The position numbers and the translations under genes were made by a program. Below are positions 21,268 through 32,525 of a stretch of 64,000 bases of DNA, in pieces; position 1 is the first letter of the stretch, and every line of letters begins with the position of its first letter. The stretch comes from Primula veris (Eukaryota > Streptophyta > Magnoliopsida > Ericales > Primulaceae). The notes beneath the pieces are model-generated. The model made no database searches. It saw nothing but the letters and a program-made list of their open reading frames with translations, and was not told where the DNA came from. The DNA is taken from NCBI GenBank assembly GCA_963682055.1, contig OY821750.1, positions 12,774,501-12,838,500 of the forward strand, read 5' to 3'.

Positions 21268-24200
21268 TCACACATCAAACATGCCTAACTCTCGGCGAAT
21301 AAAGCAAAATTGTTCCTCATTAAGGGGTTTTGTAAAAATATCGGCTAATTGCCTATCCGTACTTATATATTCAAGTGTAATATCCCCTTTTTGGACATGA
21401 TCCCGTAAAAAGTGATGACGTAAATTAATATGTTTAGTGCGAGAGTGTTGGATCGGATTTTTCGAAAGGTTTATAGCACTAGTATTATCACACAATATAG
21501 GTACACTATTAAAAGATAATTCAAAGTCGTTTAGTTGTTGACGCATCCAAAGGATTTGTGCGCAACAACTACCCGCGGCGACGTATTCCGCCTCCGCCGT
21601 GGAAAGCGCAACCGAGTTTTGTTTCTTGCTATGCCAAGAAACTAAGGCGTTTCCTAGGAAATGGCAAGTGCCACTAGTACTCTTTCTATCTAATCGACAA
21701 CCGGCAAAGTCGGCGTCGGAATAGCCAAGCAATTCAAAAGAAGTATCATGCGGATAAAACAATCCTAAATTGCATGTTCCTACAAGATATCTAAAATTGC
21801 GCTTAACGGCTATAACATGCGATTCCTTAGGGCAAGATTGATACCTAGCACACATGCAAACACTAAACATGATATCGGGTCTACTTGCGGTTAAATATAA
21901 GAGGGATCCAATCATACCTCTATAGAGCTTTTGGTCCACGCTTTTACCCGATTCATCCTTGTCTAGTTTTGTTGCCGGACTCATCGGAGTTCCTAGCGGC
22001 TTTGCATCGCTCATGTTGAATCGTTTGAGCAAGTCCCTCGTGTATTTGGCTTGATTGACGAAAATCCCGTCCTTTGTTTGTTTGATTTGCAATCCAAGAA
22101 AGTATGTGAGTTCACCCATCATGCTCATCTCGAATTCACCTTGCATACACTTAGAAAACTCCTCGCACATGCGAGCATTAGTAGCACCGAAAATAATATC
22201 ATCAACATAAATTTGAATTAAAAACATATCTTTTCCATCCTTTTTAATAAAAAGAGTAGTGTCTAAAGTACCACGAGAAAAACCCTTTTTGATCAAAAAT
22301 TTACTAAGTCTTTCATACCACGCCCGGGGTGCTTGTTTTAAACCATAAAGTGCTTTTCGAAGTTTGTACACATGATTAGGAAACTCGAGATTTTCAAAAC
22401 CGGGTGGTTGTTTTACATAAACTTCCTCATTAATAAAGCCATTTAAAAAAGCACTTTTAACATCCATTTGAAATAATTTAAAACGTTTAAAAGAAGCATA
22501 AGCAAGCAACATTCTAATGGCTTCTAGTCTAGCTACGGGTGCGTAAGTTTCATCGAAATCGATGCCTTCTTCTTGGTTATACCCTTGAGCTACTAGTCTA
22601 GCCTTATTTATAATGACTACCCCGGATTCATCCATCTTATTACGAAATATCCATTTCGTACCTATAATGGTTTTCTCACGCGGTCTAGGTACTAAGGTCC
22701 ATACGTTGCTACGCTCGAATTGATTTAATTCGTCATGCATAGCTAATACCCAACTCTCATCGAGTTCCGCTTCATGAATGTTCTTGGGCTCTAATTGAGA
22801 CAAGAATGCAAAATGATTAACTATATTTCTTAAAGAAGAACGTGTATGCACTCTTTCTCCCGGGTTACCCAAAATTAAATCTTGCGGATGGTGATTGGCA
22901 TATCGCCATTCTTGAGGCAAATCCTCATGAATGTGTACACTAGATTCTAAGTCCTTTTGAAGTACATCTATAGTGACTTCATCAACTACGGGTTCAACCT
23001 CTATTCTAGGCGTAGACTCTAAGCTAGATGCAACATGATTGGAAGAAGATGCATTATGAAAAATATCATCATTAATATTATGAACAATTAAAGGTTTATC
23101 AATCATCGGTAAATTCTCATCAAACGAGACATGTACCGACTCTTCCACCAATAAAGTTCTTTTATTAAAAATTCTATAAGCTTTACTCGATATTGCATAT
23201 CCGATGAAAATTCCTTCATCGGACTTAGCATCGAATTTTCCTAGATTATCCTTACCATTATTATGAACGTAGCATTTACAACCAAATGCACGTAAATGAG
23301 AAATATTGGGCTTTCGCTCATTCCATAATTCGTAAGGTGTCTTTTTTAATATGGGCCTAATTAAGGCTCTATTTAAAATATAACAAGCGGAATTTACGGC
23401 TTCGGCCCAAAAATACTTTGGCAAATTATTTTCGCAAAGCATGGTCCGTGCCATTTCCTCTAGGGTTCTATTCTTCCTCTCAACTACCCCATTTTGTTGG
23501 GGCGTACGAGGGGCCGAAAAATTATGATCAATACCATTTTCATCACAATAAGTTTGAAATGGAGTATTCTCAAATTCCTTACCATGATCGGTTCGGATAC
23601 TTTTGATCATATAACCCTTTCGTGTTTGGAGCTTTTTGCAAATAATAGAGAATTCTCTAAATACTTCATGCTTATGAGTTAAAAACAAGACCCACGTAAA
23701 GCGACTAAAATCGTCAACCATGACGAAAGCATATGCACGCCCGCCAAGACTAAGTGTCCGGGAGGGGCCAACTAAGTCCATATGAATGAGCTCCAAACAA
23801 CGAGTAGTAGATATAATATTTTTAGACTTAAAAGAAATCTTTGTTTGTTTGCCTAATTGGCAAGCGTGACAAAGTTTGTCCTTTATATAAGGAGTTTTTG
23901 GTAAACCTATTACCAAATCTTTACTAGAAAGTTTAGCAAGTAAATCAAGACTTGCATGACCAAGTCGTCTATGCCACAACCAACCATTGTCGTTGATAGT
24001 AACAAGACACTTGACTTCATCATCCACCGAACTATTCAAATCAATCATATAGACATTATTTTGTCTTTGACCCATAAGAATAGTTTTATTATCCGAAATA
24101 CAATGAATAATGCAATGCGATTTTTCAAAAATGACTTTGTGACCCAAATCACAAAGTTGACTTATACTAAGCAAGTTATGTTTAAGACCATCAACAAGCA

Positions 24201-24339
24201 ATACATTATCAATAACGACATTAGATGGTTTAGAGATACTACCAATACCGATGATTTTGCCCTTGCTATTATCCCCGAAGGTCACAAAGCCTCCGTCTTT
24301 AGGTGCAAGAGTGGTGAATTTTGTTTTGTCTCCCGTCAT
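21268..24339 (-). CDS. Copia pol polyprotein: protease end, integrase, reverse transcriptase, RNase H
   Basis: 1023 uninterrupted codons from the first ATG. The same open frame extends upstream to 24369 and includes the protease site (LDSGCSRHM). Domains in order: GAG-pre-integrase zinc region (WHRRLGHAS...CHACQLGK, about residues 120-165); integrase core (HMDLVGP near 186, [22 protein letters not shown]); reverse transcriptase ([41 protein letters not shown] near 708); RNase H (YSDADFAGC near 875, [17 protein letters not shown]). Catalytic residues are present. Upstream in the same frame is a gag start (MSSYADSKSITRPPFFDGT, from 24432) joined after a deletion and an in-frame TAG at 24372-24370, so gag and most of the protease lead are absent. 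Confidence 0.95.
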   Translation of the reverse strand: MTGDKTKFTTLAPKDGGFVTFGDNSKGKIIGIGSISKPSNVVIDNVLLVDGLKHNLLSISQLCDLGHKVIFEKSHCIIHCISDNKTILMGQRQNNVYMIDLNSSVDDEVKCLVTINDNGWLWHRRLGHASLDLLAKLSSKDLVIGLPKTPYIKDKLCHACQLGKQTKISFKSKNIISTTRCLELIHMDLVGPSRTLSLGGRAYAFVMVDDFSRFTWVLFLTHKHEVFREFSIICKKLQTRKGYMIKSIRTDHGKEFENTPFQTYCDENGIDHNFSAPRTPQQNGVVERKNRTLEEMARTMLCENNLPKYFWAEAVNSACYILNRALIRPILKKTPYELWNERKPNISHLRAFGCKCYVHNNGKDNLGKFDAKSDEGIFIGYAISSKAYRIFNKRTLLVEESVHVSFDENLPMIDKPLIVHNINDDIFHNASSSNHVASSLESTPRIEVEPVVDEVTIDVLQKDLESSVHIHEDLPQEWRYANHHPQDLILGNPGERVHTRSSLRNIVNHFAFLSQLEPKNIHEAELDESWVLAMHDELNQFERSNVWTLVPRPREKTIIGTKWIFRNKMDESGVVIINKARLVAQGYNQEEGIDFDETYAPVARLEAIRMLLAYASFKRFKLFQMDVKSAFLNGFINEEVYVKQPPGFENLEFPNHVYKLRKALYGLKQAPRAWYERLSKFLIKKGFSRGTLDTTLFIKKDGKDMFLIQIYVDDIIFGATNARMCEEFSKCMQGEFEMSMMGELTYFLGLQIKQTKDGIFVNQAKYTRDLLKRFNMSDAKPLGTPMSPATKLDKDESGKSVDQKLYRGMIGSLLYLTASRPDIMFSVCMCARYQSCPKESHVIAVKRNFRYLVGTCNLGLFYPHDTSFELLGYSDADFAGCRLDRKSTSGTCHFLGNALVSWHSKKQNSVALSTAEAEYVAAGSCCAQILWMRQQLNDFELSFNSVPILCDNTSAINLSKNPIQHSRTKHINLRHHFLRDHVQKGDITLEYISTDRQLADIFTKPLNEEQFCFIRRELGMFDV

Positions 24340-24352
24340 ATGTCTTGAGCAT

Positions 24353-24432
24353 CCACTATCTAGGAACCACTATCTAGTGCCGTCAAAGAATGGGGGCCTA
24401 GTTATGGATTTAGAGTCGGCGTATGAAGACAT
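24353..24432 (-). pseudogene. Gag start fused to the protease by an internal deletion
   Basis: The ATG at 24432 opens 20 codons that match the usual Copia gag N-terminus (RPPFFDGT). These are followed by TAG and then directly, in the same frame, by the protease site. The missing middle would be most of gag with its zinc knuckle. The ten-base word TAGATAGTGG occurs twice at the join (24376-24367 and 24362-24353), consistent with a deletion or slippage at short homology. Confidence 0.8.
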
Positions 24433-24484
24433 AACGGATCTTTAAACTATAAAATCGTTAGATTTTCGTAAATAAAATAGCTAA

Positions 24485-24496
24485 GCTCTGATACCA
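24485..24496 (-). other. Copia primer binding site (tRNA-iMet)
   Basis: TGGTATCAGAGC on the element strand, two bases after the 5' LTR end, is complementary to the 3' end of initiator tRNA-Met. It marks the start of the internal region and the direction of the element. Confidence 0.95.
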
Positions 24497-24498
24497 AT

Positions 24499-25679
24499 TG
24501 TTGGTCCGTAGAAGTCTAAACCTTAGAGGAGGGGTGAATAAGGTTTTCGTACGTTTTTCGCGGAATTAAATCTATGGATATTTAACTAAGTTAAATAGTG
24601 GTTTTTATAAACTAAACTCTTTCGTTTCCAATTTAACGCTAAATAATCTAAACAAGCAATAAAGATGAGCGATAAATAAATGCGTAAAGTAAAAGTTAAG
24701 GGAAAGAAATAACGCAAGATTTATAGAGGTTCGGCAAAACGTGCCTACGTCCTCTCCTCGGTATTTTCACTACTGAGTATTTCACTAGAATCTCGTTCCA
24801 AAGGTTACAACCTAACGAGCTTAATCAGCCGATTAAGCTCCCCCTCACTTAATGAGTATCCCGAAAGAAAAAGCCTAGAACTTTTAAGCTACACTTGCTT
24901 GAAAAGCTTCTACCCAATCAATCGCTCACTAACGAGTTTATAAAGCACTCTTTTACAAGTTTGATTTGAATACAACACTCACTAACAAATATTATCTCGA
25001 TATTTATAAGATTACAATGAGAATATAATCGAGAATAATTTATGAATAATAAGTGAGAAGTTGGAAGTATAAGCTTGAAGAATTTCTTAGAAAGATTTGC
25101 TTAATTGTTGTGAATACTTGGATAATCTTCCTTGAAGGTTTTGGAGCTCTTTTGTAGGGTGAAAAGATGCAGCAATTAATTTCAGACCGTTGCAGTTTGT
25201 TGGCTGAATTGAATGCTGGTTAATGCAGTGGTTCGCCCCATTTTCAGGAATGGCTTAAAAGCTGGATTTTGAAATTTTACAGAAACGATCGGTCGTTTCT
25301 GTAAAACGATCGGTCGTCTTTCATCTTGGCTCACTGGAAGAAATCACACTTAAAACGATCGGTCGTTTTAAGCCTGCGATCGGTCGTTTTTGTGTTGAGC
25401 TCACTGGAAGAAAATTTCTCTGAAATGATCGATCGTTTAAGCAGTCGTTTTTGTTCTGGGCTTGTTTTCGGTTTTCTCGACAAACTTTGAAATCCCGTAA
25501 CTAGTTCGTTTCAAATCCGATTTAGGTTCCGCTTGAACCATTGGCTTTGTAATTACGCAATTTATCATTTTGAACCTTTAATACACTCGATAAAAGATTA
25601 GTACACAAAACGAGCTTTTATCATGTTTTACAATTTTTGTTATCATTAAAATAATCGAATTGAAGAACATCGTTCAACA
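24499..25679 (-). repeat. Copia LTR shared by both copies (copy B)
   Basis: 1181 bp, nearly identical to 17807-18987. It is the 5' LTR of the left copy, next to the PBS. It is also the 3' LTR of the truncated right copy, because a polypurine tract abuts its other end at 25680. Confidence 0.95.
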
Positions 25680-26229
25680 ATCTCTCCCTTTTTGATGATG
25701 ACAAAATATTGACTTCAACATACTATAAGCTCTTTTTGTTTAAACAAGTATAATCGAAATGTTTAGATGACGCTTTACTTGGATAAAAGTTTTTAGAGAA
25801 AAAGCAAGTAAATGTCATAACATCCGATTTTAAAACGACGTAAAAACAAGCTAAACAATTAGGGATTATGAAGATCTATATGCAAACGAAAATTTGGCCA
25901 TAGTTTTGCCTAAAAATGGTCAATCGCCACAAAAGAAAAACAATATATATAATCCAATCAACTAGCAAACTATGCGCACTAAATGCAATAATATCAAATA
26001 AGATCCAAACGCATAGTTAAAATCGCAATCACACAATGCCATATAAACAAGAGCAAATGTAAGAAGAAACGCATCATAATAATCAAGTAAAACCGTTTCC
26101 TACTTATTACATCAAAAACAACTTGTTCAACTCAAAGGAAATAGAAATACAACGCAAAGAGAAAAACAATAGAGAGGTATTTCTCCCCCTTTGACATCAT
26201 CAAAAGGAATAAAATAAACAACTATCCGC

Positions 26230-27570
26230 CTAGTCGCGGTGAGAAGTCGCATCATCCTCTTCTTCGTCGTCGTTGTCGTTTTGCCCGGCTAGGTGAGGAA
26301 AGAATTCATTGAACTCGGCCCGATGCTCGGTGCTTTCACGATCAAGTTGGTCGAGCTCTTCTTGACCCGGGTTCAAAAATCGAAACATTCGACGAGTCGT
26401 CCGCCCAATGCGGTATTGGTTGATGTAGAGAGAATCGTAGAACTTGTCGGAGCGCGGGACACGCGAAGAAGATCCCTCCGGAGCTTTTCCTTTGCCTCGC
26501 CCGCGAGAGGGACGAGAGGAGGCCGGGATATCGGTGGGGGGAATGGAATCGGAGGAGATATCCAAATCCTCATGAGAAGCACGCGGTGTGGGATTGGGAC
26601 CGACATACTCTTCCTCTTCGGGGGAAAGAGGGGTATAGTCGGGGCCGGACACCCGCTTACCGGACCAAGTGATGGACTTGTCGGTATTATGGAACTTAAT
26701 CGACATTTGGGAGAGGTAGGAAGTATCCCAAATGTGTTTGTCCTTGTTTTTGACCAAAGTTCCACCGGGAACGAGATTTTGGTCTTTTAGGATGGCCGAA
26801 ATTAAGGCACCGTAAGGTAGCCCATTTTTGGATTTTGTCTTAAGCGAATCCATCTTAAAGAGAATGAGTGTCGCGAAGTCAAGTTTGACTCGGCGGTGGA
26901 TACACCCAAGAAGAAAGATGTACTCATTAGTAACATCCGTAAAGTTGGAGGTGTGTGGGAGGACGATGTGAGAGAGAATGTGGTAGGCTAGTTTGTTACG
27001 GAATAGAAGGCCATGGGCTTTGCTAGAACGGTTGTTATGGGCGGGATGAAAAATTTCATCTTTAAGATCATTGAAGTTTTCGATCTCTAGAGTTTCACAA
27101 AGTTCCTTGCTAGACTCATGGATACCGCCGCTATCTAGGCGTAAGAGAGTTCGTAAACGGTCTATACCGTAAACGAATTGTTGTCCGTTAAAGGATGAAC
27201 GCAAACGGAGTGCGTCATCGGAGTCCCTATCTAGAACTAGATGATAATAGAATTCATAGACATTCTCTTTGTAAAAGGGCTCTTTGAGAGTAAGAAGGGT
27301 ATCAAGTTTGTAAAAGCTTAAGTCTATCATAAGAGCGGAAAACCGTTCACGAAAAAGAGGCATGTCTAGAGTGAAGTTGGTCAATATACCTCTTTGACCC
27401 ATCTCGGGTGGATAGAGAGGAGGAAGAGGACCGGAAGAGGCACCGGGAGCGGTGGAGGAAGATCCGGTTCGGCGACCGCGAGGTATACGTGGGCGAGTGG
27501 ACGGAGGCACGTAGTCGTCCTCGGGTTCATCAACAAGGTGGGGTTGCTTCGATTGCTTGGTGCGAACCAT
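26230..27570 (-). CDS. Second copy of the Copia extra ORF
   Basis: Same reading frame, length and protein as 19538-20878; the few DNA differences (for example at about 26734) appear silent. The open frame reaches back to 27777, but the start at 27570 (MVRTKQSKQ) is preferred for the same reason. That both copies are intact reflects their recent common origin and is not independent evidence of function. Confidence 0.8.
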   Translation of the reverse strand: MVRTKQSKQPHLVDEPEDDYVPPSTRPRIPRGRRTGSSSTAPGASSGPLPPLYPPEMGQRGILTNFTLDMPLFRERFSALMIDLSFYKLDTLLTLKEPFYKENVYEFYYHLVLDRDSDDALRLRSSFNGQQFVYGIDRLRTLLRLDSGGIHESSKELCETLEIENFNDLKDEIFHPAHNNRSSKAHGLLFRNKLAYHILSHIVLPHTSNFTDVTNEYIFLLGCIHRRVKLDFATLILFKMDSLKTKSKNGLPYGALISAILKDQNLVPGGTLVKNKDKHIWDTSYLSQMSIKFHNTDKSITWSGKRVSGPDYTPLSPEEEEYVGPNPTPRASHEDLDISSDSIPPTDIPASSRPSRGRGKGKAPEGSSSRVPRSDKFYDSLYINQYRIGRTTRRMFRFLNPGQEELDQLDRESTEHRAEFNEFFPHLAGQNDNDDEEEDDATSHRD

Positions 27571-27959
27571 ATTTGAGTGATTATGGATAAAAAATGGAAA
27601 ATATGGGTGATTTTGGAGAGATTGGGCGAATTTTGAGAGAGAGTGAATTTGATTAGGGTTTAAAATGAAATGAATTAGGGTTTGAAAAATGAAATTAAAA
27701 CTGAAAACCAGCAAAACGATCGGTCGTTTTGTGTTTCGATCGGTCGAAATATAACCAGATTCTTCCAGTGAGTCCACGTTAAAAACGATCGGTCGTTTTT
27801 AAGAAACGATCGGTCGACTGTATTAAAACGATCGGTCGTTTTTACAGACGATCGGTCGACTGTAACTGGGGTACAGAACAGGAATTTTTTGCACTAATCG
27901 ACACTGATTTGGCATAGAAAAAAAATATAAATACTTAACTATATAAAAATATGTATATA

Positions 27960-29151
27960 TCACACATCAAACATGCCTAACTCTCGGCGAATAAAGCAAA
28001 ATTGTTCCTCATTAAGGGGTTTTGTAAAAATATCGGCTAATTGCCTATCCGTACTTATATATTCAAGTGTAATATCCCCTTTTTGGACATGATCCCGTAA
28101 AAAGTGATGACGTAAATTAATATGTTTAGTGCGAGAGTGTTGGATCGGATTTTTCGAAAGGTTTATAGCACTAGTATTATCACACAATATAGGTACACTA
28201 TTAAAAGATAATTCAAAGTCGTTTAGTTGTTGACGCATCCAAAGGATTTGTGCGCAACAACTACCCGCGGCGACGTATTCCGCCTCCGCCGTGGAAAGCG
28301 CAACCGAGTTTTGTTTCTTGCTATGCCAAGAAACTAAGGCGTTTCCTAGGAAATGGCAAGTGCCACTAGTACTCTTTCTATCTAATCGACAACCGGCAAA
28401 GTCGGCGTCGGAATAGCCAAGCAATTCAAAAGAAGTATCATGCGGATAAAACAATCCTAAATTGCATGTTCCTACAAGATATCTAAAATTGCGCTTAACG
28501 GCTATAACATGCGATTCCTTAGGGCAAGATTGATACCTAGCACACATGCAAACACTAAACATGATATCGGGTCTACTTGCGGTTAAATATAAGAGGGATC
28601 CAATCATACCTCTATAGAGCTTTTGGTCCACGTTTTTACTCGATTCATCCTTGTCTAGTTTTGTTGCCGGACTCATCGGAGTTCCTAGCGGCTTTGCATC
28701 GCTCATGTTGAATCGTTTGAGCAAGTCCCTCGTGTATTTGGCTTGATTGACGAAAATCCCGTCCTTTGTTTGTTTGATTTGCAATCCAAGAAAGTATGTG
28801 AGTTCACCCATCATGCTCATCTCGAATTCACCTTGCATACACTTAGAAAACTCCTCGCACATGCGAGCATTAGTAGCACCGAAAATAATATCATCAACAT
28901 AAATTTGAATTAAAAGCATATCTTTTCCATCCTTTTTAATAAAAAGAGTAGTGTCTAAAGTACCACGAGAAAAACCCTTTTTGATCAAAAATTTACTAAG
29001 TCTTTCATACCACGCCCGGGGTGCTTGTTTTAAACCATAAAGTGCTTTTCGAAGTTTGTACACATGATTAGGAAACTCGAGATTTTCAAAACCGGGTGGT
29101 TGTTTTACATAAACTTCCTCATTAATAAAGCCATTTAAAAAAGCACTTTTA
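27960..29151 (-). pseudogene. Truncated Copia pol: part of reverse transcriptase and RNase H
   Basis: About 397 codons corresponding to the C-terminal part of the 21268 pol ORF. It begins within the reverse transcriptase near [18 protein letters not shown] and retains YVDDIIFGA, the RNase H motifs and the normal end. Only about three amino-acid changes separate it from the left copy (F to L before IQIYVDD; G to S and S to N at DESGKSVDQ). The 5' part is missing, so it is a fragment. Confidence 0.92.
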
Positions 29152-29619
29152 CCCACACATTTTTAAAAGTTTGCATTTAAAAACGGGGTAATTCTCCATT
29201 AGTCACACTTTTGATACTTTCTCACTAAAATGTCACACATCAATATTTGCATCCCTAATAATTCATATTTTTTTTAAAATTCAACCAATTTATAAGATTG
29301 CCATTATGCCAACCTAAAAATTATTATTTTTCTCTCAAAAAATCTTTAAAAAAAAATTACCTATGAAAAAATTGACAATATTTTCAAAATAACAAAAATT
29401 AGGAAAAATGCATAAAAATAAAATTTACTTTTTTCATAAAATAATTTCTTCTATCACAAAAAAATAGCTTCTTTCACAAAAAAAAAAATGTTTTTTCACA
29501 AAAAAAAAAGAAAATTTTCACAAAAAAATGTTCAAAAAAAATCGGAAAAAGGTAAAAAAAACCAAGAAAAATTGAAAAAAAAAAACAAAATTTAAAAGTG
29601 CATATAGATGAATAAAAAA

Positions 29620-30350
29620 TAATGCGAGTCTGTAAAAAGTGCATACGGGTCTGTAAAATGTGTATAAAAGTGTATAAAAGTGCATAAAAAAGGTGCATAA
29701 AAGGGTATAAAAAGTGCATACGAGTCGATAAAAATACATAAAATGTGTATTAAAGTGTATACGAGTTGATAAAAATGCATAAAAATTACATACATATTGA
29801 TAAAAGTGCGCAACGGTCGATAAAAATGCATAAAAGTGCATATAATTAAAGTGCATGAAAAATGAATAAAAGTGCACAAAAGCTGCGTATAAAAGTGCAT
29901 AAAAATTATGTACGAGTTGATAAAAGTGAATAACGGTCGATAAATGTGCATAGAAGTAGCATAAAAGTTGCATAAAAGTGCATAAAAAAGGACGTAAAAG
30001 ATCCATAAACGTGTATAAAAAATGCATAAACGTGTATAAAAAGTCCATAAAAAGTTCATAAAATATCTATAAATGTGCATAAAAAGTGCATAAACAATCC
30101 ATAAAGGTCAATAGAAAATGCATTAAATGGGCATAAAAGTGAATAAAAAGTTCATAAAAATACATAAATAGTGCATAAAAGTGAATACGAGTAAATAAAA
30201 AATGCATACAGATCAATAAAAAAATGTATAAAAAGTGCATACGAGTCAATAGAAGTGCTTTTAAAATGCATAGCAATAAAAAAATACATAAAAATGTGCA
30301 TACGGATAAAAAAAATTGCATAAAAGTTATTTATGAGTCAATAAAAAATG
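29620..30350. repeat. Tandem array of GTGCATAAAA-type units
   Basis: Degenerate short units such as AAAAGTGCATAAAA, GTGTATAAAA and TACGAGTCGATAAAAATGCAT repeat for over 700 bp. On the minus strand they translate to Phe/His/Tyr/Thr-rich frames that should not be read as proteins. Confidence 0.85.
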
Positions 30351-30373
30351 TATAAAATTCAATCTATTTTTTA

Positions 30374-30451
30374 AGATCCAGATGGATTTGAACCACCAAG
30401 CTCTTAAAGCATAGGATTCAAACGCTCTAACCATTTTAAATTTGCGGATCT
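30374..30451 (-). tRNA. Degenerate tRNA-like sequence (pseudo-tRNA or SINE head)
   Basis: On the minus strand AGATCCG at the 5' end pairs with TGGATCT at the 3' end (seven pairs, one G-T). A T arm GGTGG-TTCAAAT-CCATC and a D-loop-like TGGTTAGAGCG are present. The D stem is broken and the anticodon arm does not form a clean five-pair stem with a seven-base loop, so no anticodon is assigned. Probably a decayed tRNA or a tRNA-derived SINE. Confidence 0.5.
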
Positions 30452-30759
30452 ATATACTCACTAAGTAAAAATATACAATCTATAATTTAATACAAGTTGA
30501 AAGCAAATCATACATAATTTCATTTATACATATCCAGAATGAATTAATCAAACTCTATTTCTACATCACTAACTAAGTAGTTTCCTAGAAAACAAAACTC
30601 AATTTTATTCTTTTGGCGTTTCCATCTCTACTGTCCATCTTAGAAACCCACAACTTAAACCCATAAATCATTAAAATTGAGTAATTTAACCAATTACACC
30701 CCTAAAAAAATATTTTTTCTCCAAAAAATTCGAATTGCTCCTTAACTTTATTGCACCTA

Positions 30760-30985
30760 GAACCAATCCTAACACCAACCAGATTGCCGAAAACTTACTC
30801 AGAAAGTCGCCGCCGTCGAGCAGGAGGAGCAGCAGAGTACTCCCAGCACACCATGCCGCCGCCACCATCCACGCCGCCAGTCTCCATCGTCGCCGGTTAT
30901 AGATTCGGGAAGTATTTCATCACCTTCGTTAATGAAGATCTTAAAGAGAGAGAGTGTTCGCTGGGAGAGAGAGTGTTCGCGTGAG
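30760..30985 (+). other. GC-rich fragment, possibly a captured first exon
   Basis: A stretch clearly richer in G and C than its surroundings (CCGCCGCCACCATCCACGCC). From the ATG at 30853 it opens MPPPPSTPPVSIVAGYRFGK and runs about 44 codons to a stop at 30984. The context looks like a 5' UTR and start of a host gene, but no family is recognised. It lies within the inverted-repeat element. Confidence 0.3.
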
Positions 30986-32014
30986 AGTGATAAGTACAAA
31001 GTTATAAAAAAATATTATTTTGAAGATATATATATTAATTAGAAAGTGTGACTAATTGGAGATATTGATCTTATGTGTGAGTTATTGTGCATTAAGCTTG
31101 AAAAATGTGATTTATAGGGGCATTTTTATTTAAAAAATACGTTCATTATAGTACAAAGTCGAATTGCTGTACATTGGAAAAAACGCATTTCGTTACGTGT
31201 AGATTGTCTGTAGTTGCCCCGTATGTAAAATATTATACTTTTAGATAATTTGTTTTCTTTTTTCTCTTAGTATGCATGTTAGCTCTAGTGATACCACTAT
31301 AGTAAATTGATTTCCCGTTGCTACACTATATAGTGTGTATTGTAGAAATTTATTTTAGTTTATTAAAATAAACTCTAACTAATTCGTTTTCTTTGGTGTA
31401 ATTAATTATTATTTTCTTTTTTGGTAAAAGTGTCCTCGTCTTTTTTGGATTTATTTCGAGATAGCCCCGCCAGTTAATCCCACCTTCCTTCGCACATTTA
31501 GACACAAGACCGGAAACTTAATGTACGTGTTTTTTATTTATAGAATTAATTTATTTTATTTAATATTTATTTTTTACTTACATATGTGTTAATTTTAAAT
31601 TTAGCTTTCGTCCGTCAGTGAGATAGAGCATGGTCGACATATTTGAATCAATGCAAGAAACTAATTATGGCACTGCATGGGCATATGTATCTTTCGAGAT
31701 TAGAGGATATTATTGGAATCGGTTTCAGATACATCTATATTAATATTATCATTTTTACACATATTATTTGTCCTTTCTTTGAGGTAAGTTTTAGAATATT
31801 ACACATAAAAAGCGTTGCTTCAAAAAATAATTGTTTCATAAAAAAATATCGACTATTTTTAAACAATTTTTTATTATTATGATTTTGAAATTCCCTTTTA
31901 TGTGTAAAAAAGTACAATTTTAAATTTTAGAGAAAAAAATATTTAAGAACTTATTGTACTTCGTATATGCACAAGTTCAGAGAAATGATGTATTTTCAAC
32001 ATTCATGATCACTA

Positions 32015-32272
32015 TTGCCATCCTATTACCAATACAATCAATGGGTGAATGAAATGAAAACTAATCGTGTTAGGCCATCTTATATACCTGTGTCGATTTG
32101 GACAGAATGGCAGGAGTGGTGGTTTTCAGAGACATTCAACCCAGCTTTTGTGATTAATTCGAGAACTAACTATGACTACATCATGAGTCATTCATGTGGT
32201 CCAATTATCGTAAGCAGTGATAGCTCTGACTGTTCTGATGACGATCCGGAAGAACCCACTTATATTGGATGA
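32015..32272 (+). CDS. Unrecognised 85-residue ORF with acidic C-terminus
   Basis: MPSYYQYNQWVNEMK..., a Trp-rich middle (IWTEWQEWWFSETF) and a Ser/Asp-rich end (SSDSSDCSDDDPEEP). The middle faintly resembles the W..W..SE.F pattern of plant Ptta/En/Spm transposase-associated proteins, but the match is too weak to assign. It could be a TE remnant or chance. Confidence 0.25.
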   Translation: MPSYYQYNQWVNEMKTNRVRPSYIPVSIWTEWQEWWFSETFNPAFVINSRTNYDYIMSHSCGPIIVSSDSSDCSDDDPEEPTYIG

Positions 32273-32480
32273 TTAGTTATTTTATCATTTGGATAAATGT
32301 ACCGCTATTATGAGACAATTTCGTTTCCAGTAATGTTTTTAAATTATAATACTTTGGATAATCATTATTTTATTAATTGAAGTTTAAAACTATGTTATTG
32401 TAATAATTTACAATACTACTTTTATGCTCTTTTATTTAAATTCAATTTGATAATTTGTAATATATTTAAAAAAAAATTAT

Positions 32481-32525
32481 GGAGAGTTAGGGGTAATACG
32501 TTCTTCGTATTATCCATAACTCTCC
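32481..32525. repeat. Hairpin: 20-bp inverted repeat with a 5-bp loop
   Basis: GGAGAGTTAGGGGTAATACG faces CGTATTATCCATAACTCTCC across a TTCTT loop, with two mismatches. Flanking A and T runs extend the symmetry. It may be an internal hairpin of a MITE; a partly similar phrase, ATTATCCATAACTC, appears at about 6799. Confidence 0.8.

Larger units (their letters stand above)
17807..25679 (-). mobile_element. SIRE-like Ty1/Copia retrotransposon, gag-deleted, two near-identical LTRs
   Basis: Read on the minus strand the order is 5' LTR (25679-24499), PBS, gag start, pol, an extra ORF, polypurine tract and 3' LTR (18987-17807). The large size, tRNA-Met PBS, AAAGGGGGAGAAA tract after the extra ORF and the ORF between pol and the 3' LTR all fit the SIRE/Maximus lineage. 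LTRs are both 1181 bp; by eye I found two substitutions between them, so insertion is recent. Most of gag is missing, so the copy is not self-sufficient. The 5' LTR is shared with a second, truncated copy to the right, so no flanking target duplication can be read. Confidence 0.92.
25680..29151 (-). mobile_element. Truncated second Copia internal region in tandem
   Basis: This segment repeats 18988-22460 almost base for base: polypurine tract, extra ORF, CGATCGGTCG cluster and the 3' part of pol. It is cut off inside the reverse transcriptase. Identity to the left copy ends at about 29151, where CCCACACATTT replaces the expected pol sequence. It lacks its own 5' LTR, PBS and gag. Confidence 0.93.
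29193..31062. mobile_element. Inverted-repeat-bounded element with tandem array, tRNA-like gene and GC-rich fragment
   Basis: TCTCCATTAGTCACACTT (29193-29210) is matched in reverse complement, with one inserted base, by AAAGTGTGACTAATTGGAGA (31043-31062). The region between is unlike both flanks. It has an A-rich arm, a tandem array, a tRNA-like gene on the minus strand and a short GC-rich stretch that resembles the first exon of a host gene. The layout parallels 10650-12420. Exact termini and target duplication were not resolved; a Pack-MULE-like element is one reading. Confidence 0.5.

Noticed and set aside
29474..30321. Several overlapping Phe/His/Tyr-rich ORFs on the minus strand
   Set aside because: They are frames of the GTGCATAAAA tandem array and show the repeat, not a protein.
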